Source of the DNA: Ignavibacteria bacterium | GTDB lineage: Bacteria > Bacteroidota > Ignavibacteria > Kapaibacteriales > Kapaibacteriaceae | Length of the DNA: 64,000 bases | Direction: 5' to 3' | Assembly (NCBI GenBank): GCA_015709655.1 | Contig: CP054181.1 | Span: 1,360,207 to 1,424,206, forward strand | Part shown: positions 56,370 through 64,000 of the stretch, one piece after another | How the letters are laid out: every line of letters begins with the position of its first letter | Position numbering within the stretch: position 1 is the first letter of the stretch | Made by a program: the position numbers and the translations under genes | The notes under the pieces: model-generated | The model's database searches: none | What the model saw: only the letters and a program-made list of their open reading frames with translations | Told to the model about the DNA's origin: nothing

Positions 56370-57644
56370 TTAGTTTTCTACGTAGTCAAGATCTTTATGA
56401 AATGTTTCGCGGAGCAACACCCAGCCACCAAGAGCTACAGCAAAAACAGCTACGGCAATGATGCCGGCACTCTGAATAATGCTGCCACCGGTAAGTACCT
56501 GAGCATCCGAGCCGGGAATGCTGCCCGTTCTAAGTAAGTGCAGCAGGAATAAAATCGGTACCATGCCTCCGCGTACAAAATTCGGTACCGTTGTGGCAAC
56601 AGTAGCCCGCAGGTTTGTACCAAACTGTTCTGCTGCCGTAGTAACAAATACTGCCCAGTACCCAATTGCATATCCGAGTATTCCGCACTGCAGATAAATC
56701 GTCTCAGGCGATCGGTTGGTATCGGTTAAAAACCACCATACAGACAATACTGTCAAAATCATGTGGAGCAGTATTACCTTTTTTCTGCTGCGGAGCCACT
56801 GGCTTAGTAAACCACTGGCAAGATCGCCTACCACCATGCCCATATATGTCCATGTGATGCTTAGTCCGGTAACTACGGTTTCTACTGTACCCGAGGCAGA
56901 CGCAAGCTCCGGTGAAAACGTAACAAGAACACCAACAACATACCACACCGGAATACCTATTGCAATACAGGCCAGGTAGGTTAAAAGTCGTCCACGATTA
57001 AACAGCATTAGCAGATTGCCCTTGGCTATCGGAGCCATTGCCTGTTTTGCAAACATGCCGCTTTCATGCAGCCGAACACGCATTGCCAGAAGGCCAAGCC
57101 CCATAACACCGCCGGCGATAAAGGCTGCCTGCCAGTTAAACAAGGCGTGCACAAAATACGCTGCAACGGCACCAAGTATTCCCATTGATGCTACGATCGT
57201 GGTTCCATATCCGCGGGTTTCCTTCCGCATCACCTCGGTTACAAGCGTAATAGCTACTCCAAGTTCACCGGCCAGTCCGATACCGGCAAAGAACCTGAAG
57301 ACGGCATACATTGGCACGTTGGTAACGAAGGCATTGGCAATATTCATGAGCGAATACAGTAGTATTGAAGCCATCAGTACCGACAGTCTGCCACGCTTAT
57401 CAGCCAATACACCAAAAATCACACCTCCGATTAACATCCCGGCCATTTGGGAGTTTAGTATCAACTCACTTGCACTGATAAGTTGATCACCATGTACACC
57501 TATCGAGGCCAAGCTCTCCAGCCTGACAATCGAAAACAAAATCAGGTCATAGATGTCAACAAAATACCCTAAGGCACTTACCAGTATTGTAAATACCAGT
57601 TGCGATCCATGCAGGTAAAGAGGCTCCTTTTGTTGTGTTGGCAT
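56370..57644 (-). CDS. MFS transporter
   Basis: 424 residues with about 12 transmembrane helices. The loop 2-3 motif is GVLADKRGRLSVL; RFFAGIGLAGELGVAITLVTE is like the metabolite:H+ symporter group (ProP/ShiA type). Substrate cannot be set. First gene of the minus-strand run reaching ftsI. Confidence 0.85.
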   Translation of the reverse strand: MPTQQKEPLYLHGSQLVFTILVSALGYFVDIYDLILFSIVRLESLASIGVHGDQLISASELILNSQMAGMLIGGVIFGVLADKRGRLSVLMASILLYSLMNIANAFVTNVPMYAVFRFFAGIGLAGELGVAITLVTEVMRKETRGYGTTIVASMGILGAVAAYFVHALFNWQAAFIAGGVMGLGLLAMRVRLHESGMFAKQAMAPIAKGNLLMLFNRGRLLTYLACIAIGIPVWYVVGVLVTFSPELASASGTVETVVTGLSITWTYMGMVVGDLASGLLSQWLRSRKKVILLHMILTVLSVWWFLTDTNRSPETIYLQCGILGYAIGYWAVFVTTAAEQFGTNLRATVATTVPNFVRGGMVPILFLLHLLRTGSIPGSDAQVLTGGSIIQSAGIIAVAVFAVALGGWVLLRETFHKDLDYVEN

Positions 57645-57664
57645 AACAATAGTGTTAAGAATGT

Positions 57665-58081
57665 TTATAAATCGGACTTCGAAAAGCTGTCAACTAAAAG
57701 GTCGCTAAGATACCATTGTTTTTCTAATCCGGTTAGTGTTCTGCTGATAACCACTAAACTATCAGAATGCTCTATCAGTACCTGCCTGCATGCACCGCAT
57801 GGTGCAACAGGTTTTGCAGTATCCGTTACGATAACACAACATACAAAACCACGGTGTCCGCTGCTGATTGCGTTACCAATTGCAACTCTCTCTGCACAGA
57901 TGGTTAGTCCGTACGATGCGTTTTCTACGTTACACCCTGAATGCAAGCCCCCTTCTGAATCAACAATACAAGCACCAACGGCAAAGCTACTGTACGGAGC
58001 ATAGGCCGATGCATAGGCCAGCTCAGCCACACGGATTGCTGCTGAACGTATTTCGTTTGGAAGTGATTTTGTAGGTTGCAT
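57665..58081 (-). CDS. cdd: Cytidine deaminase
   Basis: 138 residues. Zinc-binding motifs are complete: TICAERVAIGNAI (Cys plus catalytic Glu) and APCGACRQVL. YAPYSSFAVGAC and NVENASYGLT bind the nucleoside. Deaminates (deoxy)cytidine for salvage. Small tetrameric type. The start codon is only 2 bp from the divergent mutY start. Confidence 0.95.
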   Translation of the reverse strand: MQPTKSLPNEIRSAAIRVAELAYASAYAPYSSFAVGACIVDSEGGLHSGCNVENASYGLTICAERVAIGNAISSGHRGFVCCVIVTDTAKPVAPCGACRQVLIEHSDSLVVISRTLTGLEKQWYLSDLLVDSFSKSDL

Positions 58082-58083
58082 TC

Positions 58084-58980
58084 GTGATTTCTACCAAAAA
58101 TACCACTCGGATCCGTGCCCTCGCACTGGCATGGTACCGTAAAAGTGGTCGGGACTTCCCATGGCGTGCCGCGAATGCATCAGTATATACGGTTTTTGTT
58201 TCGGAGTTCATGCTTCAGCAAACCCAGGCAACTCGCGTAGCTTCGCTACTGCCCATATTTCTTCGGCGTTTTCCCGGAATTCGTGAGTTAGCTGGTGCGA
58301 CAAATGCAGAAGTGATCAGAGCATGGCAGGGGCTGGGGTATAACGGTAGAGCTCTGCGGCTAAGAGATGCTGCAGCGATTATTGCAAGAGACTATAGGTC
58401 CGAAATTCCTGATGATGCAGGGGTGCTGCGGACATTACCAGGGATTGGCGATTATACGTCGAATGCAATTGCATGTTTTGGCTACGGGAAACGAACAGTG
58501 GTGATAGATGTTAATATTCGTCGTGTCTATTCAAGGCTGCTTCAGCCTATGCCGCATTGCGGAGTACTTGCTACAAACAGCCAGGTATCGAAGTTTGCCG
58601 AATCTATTATTCCGCGCCAAAATCCGGAAGAATGGCATCAGGCTGTAATGGACCTGGGTGCAACAGTATGTATGGCAAAGAAGACGCTGTGTTCGCTTTG
58701 TCCGCTTTCCTCAGTCTGCCCATCTTATGGCCTCCCAAAGGCACCCGCTCCAATTAGAAAATCTGCCGAACCGGAAATTCAGGGAGTACCCCGCCGAATC
58801 TGGCGCGGAAGAATTGTACAATTACTGCGTGAGTCACCTGATCGCGGACTAAGCCTTACCGCACTGCTTCCCAAGGGGGCCCTGGATTCCGATGATCGTG
58901 AAGTATGGTTGAACCTGCTTTACAGAATGCAGGCCGACGGGTTGATCAGAATAGGAAAGATGATTGAATTACAGTCGTAA
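58084..58980 (+). CDS. mutY: A/G-specific adenine glycosylase (MutY-like), short form
   Basis: 298 residues. HhH-GPD glycosylase with catalytic Glu in FVSEFMLQQTQ, hairpin LPGIGDYTSNAIA, catalytic Asp in VIDVNIRRVYSRL, and the iron-sulphur Cys set (CMAKKTLCSLCPLSSVC). The C-terminal NUDIX-like domain that recognises 8-oxoG is absent; about 70 residues that look like a winged helix replace it. Removes A opposite 8-oxoG or a related lesion. GTG 58084 is the only good start. Confidence 0.86.
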   Translation: MISTKNTTRIRALALAWYRKSGRDFPWRAANASVYTVFVSEFMLQQTQATRVASLLPIFLRRFPGIRELAGATNAEVIRAWQGLGYNGRALRLRDAAAIIARDYRSEIPDDAGVLRTLPGIGDYTSNAIACFGYGKRTVVIDVNIRRVYSRLLQPMPHCGVLATNSQVSKFAESIIPRQNPEEWHQAVMDLGATVCMAKKTLCSLCPLSSVCPSYGLPKAPAPIRKSAEPEIQGVPRRIWRGRIVQLLRESPDRGLSLTALLPKGALDSDDREVWLNLLYRMQADGLIRIGKMIELQS

Positions 58981-58993
58981 ATATAACTATCAT

Positions 58994-60274
58994 CTAAAAC
59001 TGATAGCTGAGCCCCGCTGTAATGATGTTAAATCGGCTTATGTTATAGTCAACCGCCAGTCTCAGGCCGCCAATTTTACCGCTGACGCCAAGTGTCCACT
59101 TTAAGTTGGTATTGCCAGCGTTCACGATACTTTGCTGAGGCTGATTGTCACCGGGTTGCTCTGGTGTTGGTACAGCCACTTCCCCTTCAGGGGGCTTGGG
59201 CAGCAGTCCAAGTGCAATTTGAACCTCCTGCGGTAATACATAGGTGTAGGAACTAGTAACGTCGATTCTTTCGTAATTAAAGCCCGTATAAACGCCAAAA
59301 CTGTTCCACCATTCCTTACCCGCATGGATGTTAAAACTCATTATGGTGGCGTCGGCCTCCAACTTGCTCTGTGTAAATCCAACCGTATTGGTAAGATTCG
59401 TGCCTTGTATCATTCCCTGAACGGCAACATCAACAGGTGGGTCGGTGATGTATTGCGAAATGCTGTGACGCAGCCCTGCTCCCCAAAAAGCAAACTTGCC
59501 AACGTTCTTGTCGAACTGAACGGGCGGTACAAACCGGATCAACAGCTCGGTTCCCCATAGTGCACCAATTTCAATTTGCGGAACCCCCGCAATCAGCGAT
59601 GACATATCCACGCCGCTGGGCAGTGTAAGGTATTCCGGCAGTGTTAACTTGAGCATTAATGATTCCAGGCTTGCCTTCCCGGCACTGTCGAGTATTTTAT
59701 ACTCCGGCCGATTTCTGAGTAACTCTGTTAGCTGCGACTGGTTGGGCATATAGGCACGGGCATCCGGTATGTATCCAAATAGCGTTGCTGCCTGCGGAGG
59801 CATCGCAAAATATCCGCTGTCAATAGCATCTCTCAGCAACTCTTTAAACAGCGAAGACGTAAGCCCCAGCGTGTCGGCATACGTTGGTTTGATGTTATAC
59901 TTAAACGTGCCGTCTTCATACCGTATCTCGCCGTGCCTGCCAATAACATCAGTAACGTTTACTCTTGGACCAAAGCTGATTGACGGACTGTATGTTTTCA
60001 TGTCATCAGAAATGGTACCTACCATTCCATTAACACTCACGCGAATGTAAGGGGCTTCAACCTTCGCGGGAATGTATGCCTGACTATAAAATCGCGCATT
60101 ACTGGTGGCATTGATTGCTGTTACCATTGGCTGGATGTATGGCACGGCATTACTCTCAAACAGGTCCTTCGAGAGCGACCTGGTAACATCCACAGCCAGT
60201 GGATTCCATAGTGGTTGCGAAGGTAACGATACAATGCTGATAAGGATAGCAATGGCAAGCGAAAGATGCTTCAT
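58994..60274 (-). CDS. DUF6588-like outer-membrane protein
   Basis: 426 residues with a signal peptide (LAIAILISIVSLPSQP). Strand-rich sequence with SISFGPRVNVTDVIGRHG, FWGAGLRHSISQY and a C-terminal GLRLAVDYNISRFNIITAGLSYQF-type end with terminal Phe; similar to DUF6588 proteins of Bacteroidota. Likely a barrel; role unknown. Two AGCCCCYT motifs are inside. Confidence 0.7.
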   Translation of the reverse strand: MKHLSLAIAILISIVSLPSQPLWNPLAVDVTRSLSKDLFESNAVPYIQPMVTAINATSNARFYSQAYIPAKVEAPYIRVSVNGMVGTISDDMKTYSPSISFGPRVNVTDVIGRHGEIRYEDGTFKYNIKPTYADTLGLTSSLFKELLRDAIDSGYFAMPPQAATLFGYIPDARAYMPNQSQLTELLRNRPEYKILDSAGKASLESLMLKLTLPEYLTLPSGVDMSSLIAGVPQIEIGALWGTELLIRFVPPVQFDKNVGKFAFWGAGLRHSISQYITDPPVDVAVQGMIQGTNLTNTVGFTQSKLEADATIMSFNIHAGKEWWNSFGVYTGFNYERIDVTSSYTYVLPQEVQIALGLLPKPPEGEVAVPTPEQPGDNQPQQSIVNAGNTNLKWTLGVSGKIGGLRLAVDYNISRFNIITAGLSYQF

Positions 60275-60289
60275 AGTGTTCGGAATACG

Positions 60290-60466
60290 TTAACGAAATA
60301 CTCTTCGGCTAAGATACAGATAGATTGCCACCGCCAGGAGGCCGACGATGACAAACTGAACCAGGCCAATGATGAGGCTGATTGTAAATGAAAATATCCA
60401 CCACAGAAGTTTTATCGCTATGTATGCAACCAGAAGTGAGACAATGCCTATTAAAACTTTTTTCAT
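60290..60466 (-). CDS. Small 58-residue membrane protein
   Basis: The protein begins MKKVLIGIVSLLVAYIAIK, continues with two hydrophobic helices and ends in SRRVFR. The ATG overlaps the stop of the upstream glycosyltransferase by 4 bp (ATGA), which supports translation. No family recognised. It lies 15 bp before the DUF6588-like gene, so all three may share a transcript. Confidence 0.7.
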   Translation of the reverse strand: MKKVLIGIVSLLVAYIAIKLLWWIFSFTISLIIGLVQFVIVGLLAVAIYLYLSRRVFR

Positions 60467-61779
60467 AAACCTGTTACGTTGTTTAGTATTTCTGCTAATG
60501 CAAGTGCAGCATTTTTCCGTTCGTATTTACTTATCACGTCGGTACTGGGTAATGCAATAGGTATGCCGTTTTGCCAATTGTAAAGAGACTGCTTTACAAA
60601 CTCAGCCAAGCCATCGATGTTTTCGGGATCAACACTTATTCCTGCACGGGTTTCCGTAATCAAGGTTTCGATAGCGCTTCCCGAGGGGGCAATGGCAAGT
60701 ACCGGACGGTGTACGCCGATATATTCGTACACCTTGCCAGGTACTATCTGTGCACTCTCCTTTGTAGAATCAACGATTAACAGGTTGATCTCTGACCTGA
60801 TAAGGTAGGAAATACTCTCGTGGTGCGGAACATAGGCAACCAATTCCACCGATGGCCAGAAGACGGATTCACGCAACATGGCTTCAACGTTGGCTCCAAA
60901 TCTTCCTACAATTCGCAGTCTGATTCTATCCGGTGATAGCTCACCTCTCCGGTGTAATGTTTCTAACGCCGAAAGCAGCGCAGCAGGTGTACGTTGTCCG
61001 TACAGCGATCCGGTATAGGTAATTGTAAATACATCATTGGGTACGTACGAAACCGGTGGGAAGTCAGAACTGTCGAAGCCATTTGGTACATGGAAAAACT
61101 TGTCTCGGTTCAAGTCAGGCATCTTTGCTATGGCATCATCGATAATCCCGGTCCATGCACATTCAACGGCAGATGCATTTCGGAATACCGCACGCTCCAT
61201 TGCTTTGTCAACTGCCGCAGGTAAAAACCATCGTTCAGGTGTTGTAAGAAACCCTGTCCATGGATCTCTGAATCCGGCTACCCATGGAAGCCCCGTTTTT
61301 TTGTGTACGCTGTTAGCAATTAACGAGCAGGTGTAGGGGGGTGAAGAGCTGTAAAGCACGTTGATGTTGTGTTTTTTTACAATGTGGAGAGCAGCCCGCA
61401 CAGCCGGACGCCACCAAAACACTCTGGCATCAGGAATAAAAAACGTAGAACGAATAAAGTGAGCGAGCCATGACTTCCATCCCCTGCGCTGTGCTGAGTC
61501 CATATTAACGTTTACGTCAACCGGAGCCCCCTTCGAACCCATAAACTTTTTGTAGAGTACGTATGGCTCCAAAATTGGTATGCGTACTACGGACACGTCT
61601 GCCGGGATACGGTGCAGCAGTGACTCGTCACGAGCCGGAAAATCGCCGTTTTCAACAGTCAGCACAACTGGATTCCATCCGAACTGACGGAGATAGGTAA
61701 TGTGCTTCAGCACCCGCTGTACCCCGGGCCCGCCACCCGGAGGAAAGTGATATGCTATGACCAAGACGTTTTTCTGCAT
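60463..61779 (-). CDS. Group 1 (GT4) glycosyltransferase
   Basis: 438 residues. N-terminal Rossmann half begins VLVIAYHFPPGGGPGVQRVLKH; C-terminal half has FTITYTGSLYGQRTP and a donor-binding region near VPGKVYEYIGVHRPVLAIAP. Likely adds a sugar to a lipid-linked surface glycan in the cytoplasm. It follows the methyltransferase gene by 5 bp. Confidence 0.88.
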   Translation of the reverse strand: MQKNVLVIAYHFPPGGGPGVQRVLKHITYLRQFGWNPVVLTVENGDFPARDESLLHRIPADVSVVRIPILEPYVLYKKFMGSKGAPVDVNVNMDSAQRRGWKSWLAHFIRSTFFIPDARVFWWRPAVRAALHIVKKHNINVLYSSSPPYTCSLIANSVHKKTGLPWVAGFRDPWTGFLTTPERWFLPAAVDKAMERAVFRNASAVECAWTGIIDDAIAKMPDLNRDKFFHVPNGFDSSDFPPVSYVPNDVFTITYTGSLYGQRTPAALLSALETLHRRGELSPDRIRLRIVGRFGANVEAMLRESVFWPSVELVAYVPHHESISYLIRSEINLLIVDSTKESAQIVPGKVYEYIGVHRPVLAIAPSGSAIETLITETRAGISVDPENIDGLAEFVKQSLYNWQNGIPIALPSTDVISKYERKNAALALAEILNNVTGL

Positions 61780-61784
61780 GCGTG

Positions 61785-62624
61785 TTAATTGCCGTGATTC
61801 ATGAGTTTAAACACGAGAGCAGCTTCCATGGAAAGGCTTCTTACCGGAGCAAGCCATTTAAGTTTTGTTAGTTCTAACGTTGGTATCGGTTTGTTATATT
61901 TCCATTTAAACACCGGCCGCAATCCAAAGTAGCGTTCAGAAATCAGCTGCATGCCTGCTTGATGTGCCGCCTGCTGAACACCGTTACTGCTGGCTCTAAT
62001 ACCGGCAAGCATCCGAACTTCATCCTGGTTTACCGGATCACCTTTTTTTATGATGTGTTCAAATACACGAAGGGGCAGCAGATGAACAAAGGGTATGTAA
62101 CCAAGCGGTGTTTGAAGCAGCTGCTGATGCCCGCCAAATGCTGATACATACGGCGGAAAGGTAACCAGCAAAACCCCACCGGGTTTCATAATGCGTTGTA
62201 TCGCCATCATTGCCGCAGGCTGGTCGGTCAAGTGTTCAATAACATCGCGAAGAACTACAACATGAAATCTGTTTTTCCACTCATCCGGAATTGAGTCAGT
62301 AATCACATTATGAGTGGTGAGTTCAACGGCAAGACCTAATTCGGTTAACAGCGGTCGCGTAACCTGGTCGAGCAGCGGACCAACCACGTCCGTGCCCATT
62401 GCATCCGGAACACCATACTCAGCAAACGCAGCAATTACACCGCCTTCACCGCAGCCAATTTCGCACACTGCACTTTGTTTATTTAAGCATCCCAGCTGCT
62501 GTAGCCAGGGTATAAGTGTATGGCGCGCCAACCGATATTGCATCCGAAAATTACGCTTTGTTCGGGGATGTCTGTTAGATGCCTCGATATGTGCCGCCAG
62601 ATCAGTAAAATGTGGTGTAGTCAT
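61785..62624 (-). CDS. SAM-dependent methyltransferase
   Basis: About 279 residues. Motif I is VCEIGCGEGGVIAAF, motif II-like Asp in MGTDVVGP, and RDVIEHL with MKPGGVLLVTFPP are typical class I marks. It probably methylates a glycan or lipid intermediate, given its neighbours. ATG 62624 is chosen; a TTG at 62678 would add 18 residues and has AAAGG upstream, so the start is uncertain. Confidence 0.85.
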   Translation of the reverse strand: MTTPHFTDLAAHIEASNRHPRTKRNFRMQYRLARHTLIPWLQQLGCLNKQSAVCEIGCGEGGVIAAFAEYGVPDAMGTDVVGPLLDQVTRPLLTELGLAVELTTHNVITDSIPDEWKNRFHVVVLRDVIEHLTDQPAAMMAIQRIMKPGGVLLVTFPPYVSAFGGHQQLLQTPLGYIPFVHLLPLRVFEHIIKKGDPVNQDEVRMLAGIRASSNGVQQAAHQAGMQLISERYFGLRPVFKWKYNKPIPTLELTKLKWLAPVRSLSMEAALVFKLMNHGN

Positions 62625-62710
62625 ACCTTCCCAAAGATACAGCCGTAACTTTGGCTGTTCGTACGTTTTGTTTTGCAACCTTTGTTTAACGAGTAAGTAA
62701 CCATTTCGCC

Positions 62711-63715
62711 ATGCCGCGTTTTTCGATTGTTGTTGCCGTGTTCAACCGGCCCGATGAGATGCAGGAGCTGCTTGAGAGTCTTACAGAACAGTCCTTTGCC
62801 GACTTTGATGTAGTCGTGGTAGAAGACGGTTCGAGTATTCCGTGCTCACACATTTGTGATTTATACCGCCAAAAGCTCGCCATCACGTACTTGCAGAAGG
62901 AGAATGGCGGACCCGGCCCGGCACGCAACCATGGGTGCTTACATTCTTCAGGGGAGGTCTTGATATTTCTCGACAGTGACTGTACGGTACCACCCGACTG
63001 GTTGAAGAACATCAATGCAGGTATGGAGTCAGCCAAACTGGATGCCTTCGGTGGTCCTGATCGTGAGCATCCGTTATTTTCATCGTTGCAAAAGGCAATA
63101 AGCTATTCAATGACGTCGGTTCTGACTACCGGTGGAATTCGGGGCAAGACCGTCCGAACAGGCGGTGCATTCCATCCTCGCTCGTTTAATATGGGTATTA
63201 GCCGTGAAGTGTTCCAGGCTACACATGGGTTTGCCCCTATGCGGTTTGGCGAGGATATCGACCTTAGCATCAGAATCATTCGTGCGGGATTCCGGGTAGG
63301 GTTAATTCCCGAGGCTTGGGTTTACCACAAGCGCCGGGCTACGTTCAAAACGTTCTATAAGCAGGTATTTAATAGCGGGATGGCTAGGATCAGTCTTACT
63401 CAAATCCATCCGGGCACACTTAAGATAACTCACATGTTCCCTACGGCATTTGCACTGTATTCAGGTATTGCTCTCTTGTGTTTTATAATTTCGCCGGCTC
63501 TGTGGCCCATCCTGATTCCCATACTTGCGTACCTTGCTTCCATACTTGTCCACTCCTCAGTACTAAACAAGAACCTTCATGTTGGAATTTTGAGCGTGGC
63601 AACATCGCTGATTCAGCTTCTTGGTTACGGAGCCGGGTTTGTTGTAGCGTTTATCCGCAAAATCCTTTTAGGACAGAAGGAAGCCGAAGCTTTTAAGAAA
63701 ACGTACTACAAGTAA
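62711..63715 (+). CDS. Family 2 glycosyltransferase with C-terminal membrane helices
   Basis: 334 residues. GT-A fold: FSIVVAVFNRPDEMQELL, DVVVVEDGSS, the DxD-like IFLDSDCTVP, and the acceptor ED motif in FGEDIDLSIRI. Hydrophobic segments after residue 235 anchor it in the inner membrane. Probably transfers a sugar to a lipid carrier. Divergent from the methyltransferase across a short gap. Confidence 0.88.
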   Translation: MPRFSIVVAVFNRPDEMQELLESLTEQSFADFDVVVVEDGSSIPCSHICDLYRQKLAITYLQKENGGPGPARNHGCLHSSGEVLIFLDSDCTVPPDWLKNINAGMESAKLDAFGGPDREHPLFSSLQKAISYSMTSVLTTGGIRGKTVRTGGAFHPRSFNMGISREVFQATHGFAPMRFGEDIDLSIRIIRAGFRVGLIPEAWVYHKRRATFKTFYKQVFNSGMARISLTQIHPGTLKITHMFPTAFALYSGIALLCFIISPALWPILIPILAYLASILVHSSVLNKNLHVGILSVATSLIQLLGYGAGFVVAFIRKILLGQKEAEAFKKTYYK

Positions 63716-63728
63716 TCGACAGACGGAT

Positions 63729-64000
63729 TTAGCCGATGTACGGTACTCGCTGCATAATGGCATCATACAGTGTCTGCGATGGCAACGTATCCATACAGCG
63801 GTATTCCGGATTAGTACATTCCTGCTGAAAATAGCAGGTACATTCTCGCGGTGGCTCTACGATAACACCTCTGCCATACAGCTCAAATTCGTATGGATTA
63901 AAAATGTTGTTCATCAATACAAGCTGCTTACGCAGTGCAAGAACTATGTGCATGGCCATTGTAACCGCTGTAACAACGATATGACATTTATTTACTATCG
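63729..64000 (-). CDS. Glycosyltransferase family 9 (heptosyltransferase-like), partial
   Basis: The frame is open to the window edge, so the N-terminus lies outside. The visible part (VVTAVTMAMHIVLAL, VLMNNIFNPYEFELYGRG, then Cys-rich CTCYFQQECTNPEYRCM) matches the C-terminal end of GT9/LPS heptosyltransferase-like proteins. It continues the surface-glycan gene group. Confidence 0.75.
   Translation of the reverse strand, partial: IVNKCHIVVTAVTMAMHIVLALRKQLVLMNNIFNPYEFELYGRGVIVEPPRECTCYFQQECTNPEYRCMDTLPSQTLYDAIMQRVPYIG

Overview
The window reads as a chromosomal segment of a free-living Gram-negative bacterium of the Bacteroidota/Chlorobi side of the tree, most likely an Ignavibacteria/Kapabacteria-like lineage. 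This placement is inference. It rests on several large secreted proteins with type IX secretion (T9SS) C-terminal sorting domains, SBBP and LamG repeats, an apparent serine palmitoyltransferase of the Bacteroides type, a DUF6588-like outer-membrane protein, many lipoproteins and beta-barrels, few strong Shine-Dalgarno sites, and roughly 48% GC. I see no rRNA, CRISPR array or complete prophage.

Layout: 1-430 holds C-rich and tandem hairpin repeats. 436-10407 is a mixed metabolic block (MarR regulator, CAP-domain protein, acyl-CoA carboxyltransferase, T9SS beta-propeller, NusB, leucine dehydrogenase, RRM protein, exported superoxide dismutase, fructose-bisphosphatase, universal stress protein). 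10477-15833 carries a giant TPR/DUF3857/transglutaminase protein, thiamine pyrophosphokinase and an esterase. 15839-23047 is a minus-strand run: serine palmitoyltransferase, SDR, PNGase F-like/LamG T9SS protein, formimidoylglutamase-like protein and a small helical protein. 23314-32176 has carbonic anhydrase, a secreted reprolysin-type metalloprotease, a glycosyltransferase broken by a 17-bp tandem duplication, and a two-component pair. 32300-38100 is a decayed mobile-element island next to tRNA-Phe: pieces of at least five transposases, a tyrosine recombinase that has lost its tyrosine, a retron-like reverse transcriptase C-terminus, and two AT-richer cargo genes. 38441-48546 is lipoproteins, barrels, RlmN, an ECF sigma/anti-sigma pair, an OmpA-like protein and a large secreted repeat protein. 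48595-57644 is a tightly packed housekeeping run (ftsI, ftsL, metG, DJ-1, DUF2231-like, guaA, barrel, MFS). 57665-64000 has cdd/mutY back to back and then a surface-polysaccharide glycosyltransferase/methyltransferase group.

The most unusual signal is a short motif, AGCCCCYT (AGCCCCTT or AGCCCCCT), found about 38 times by eye on both strands against about 4 expected. It falls in several reading frames and both orientations within genes, is paired as an inverted repeat in a terminator, is part of the tRNA-Phe terminator stem, and is almost absent from the mobile island. This distribution resembles DNA uptake sequences of Neisseria or Pasteurellaceae, although the function is unproven.
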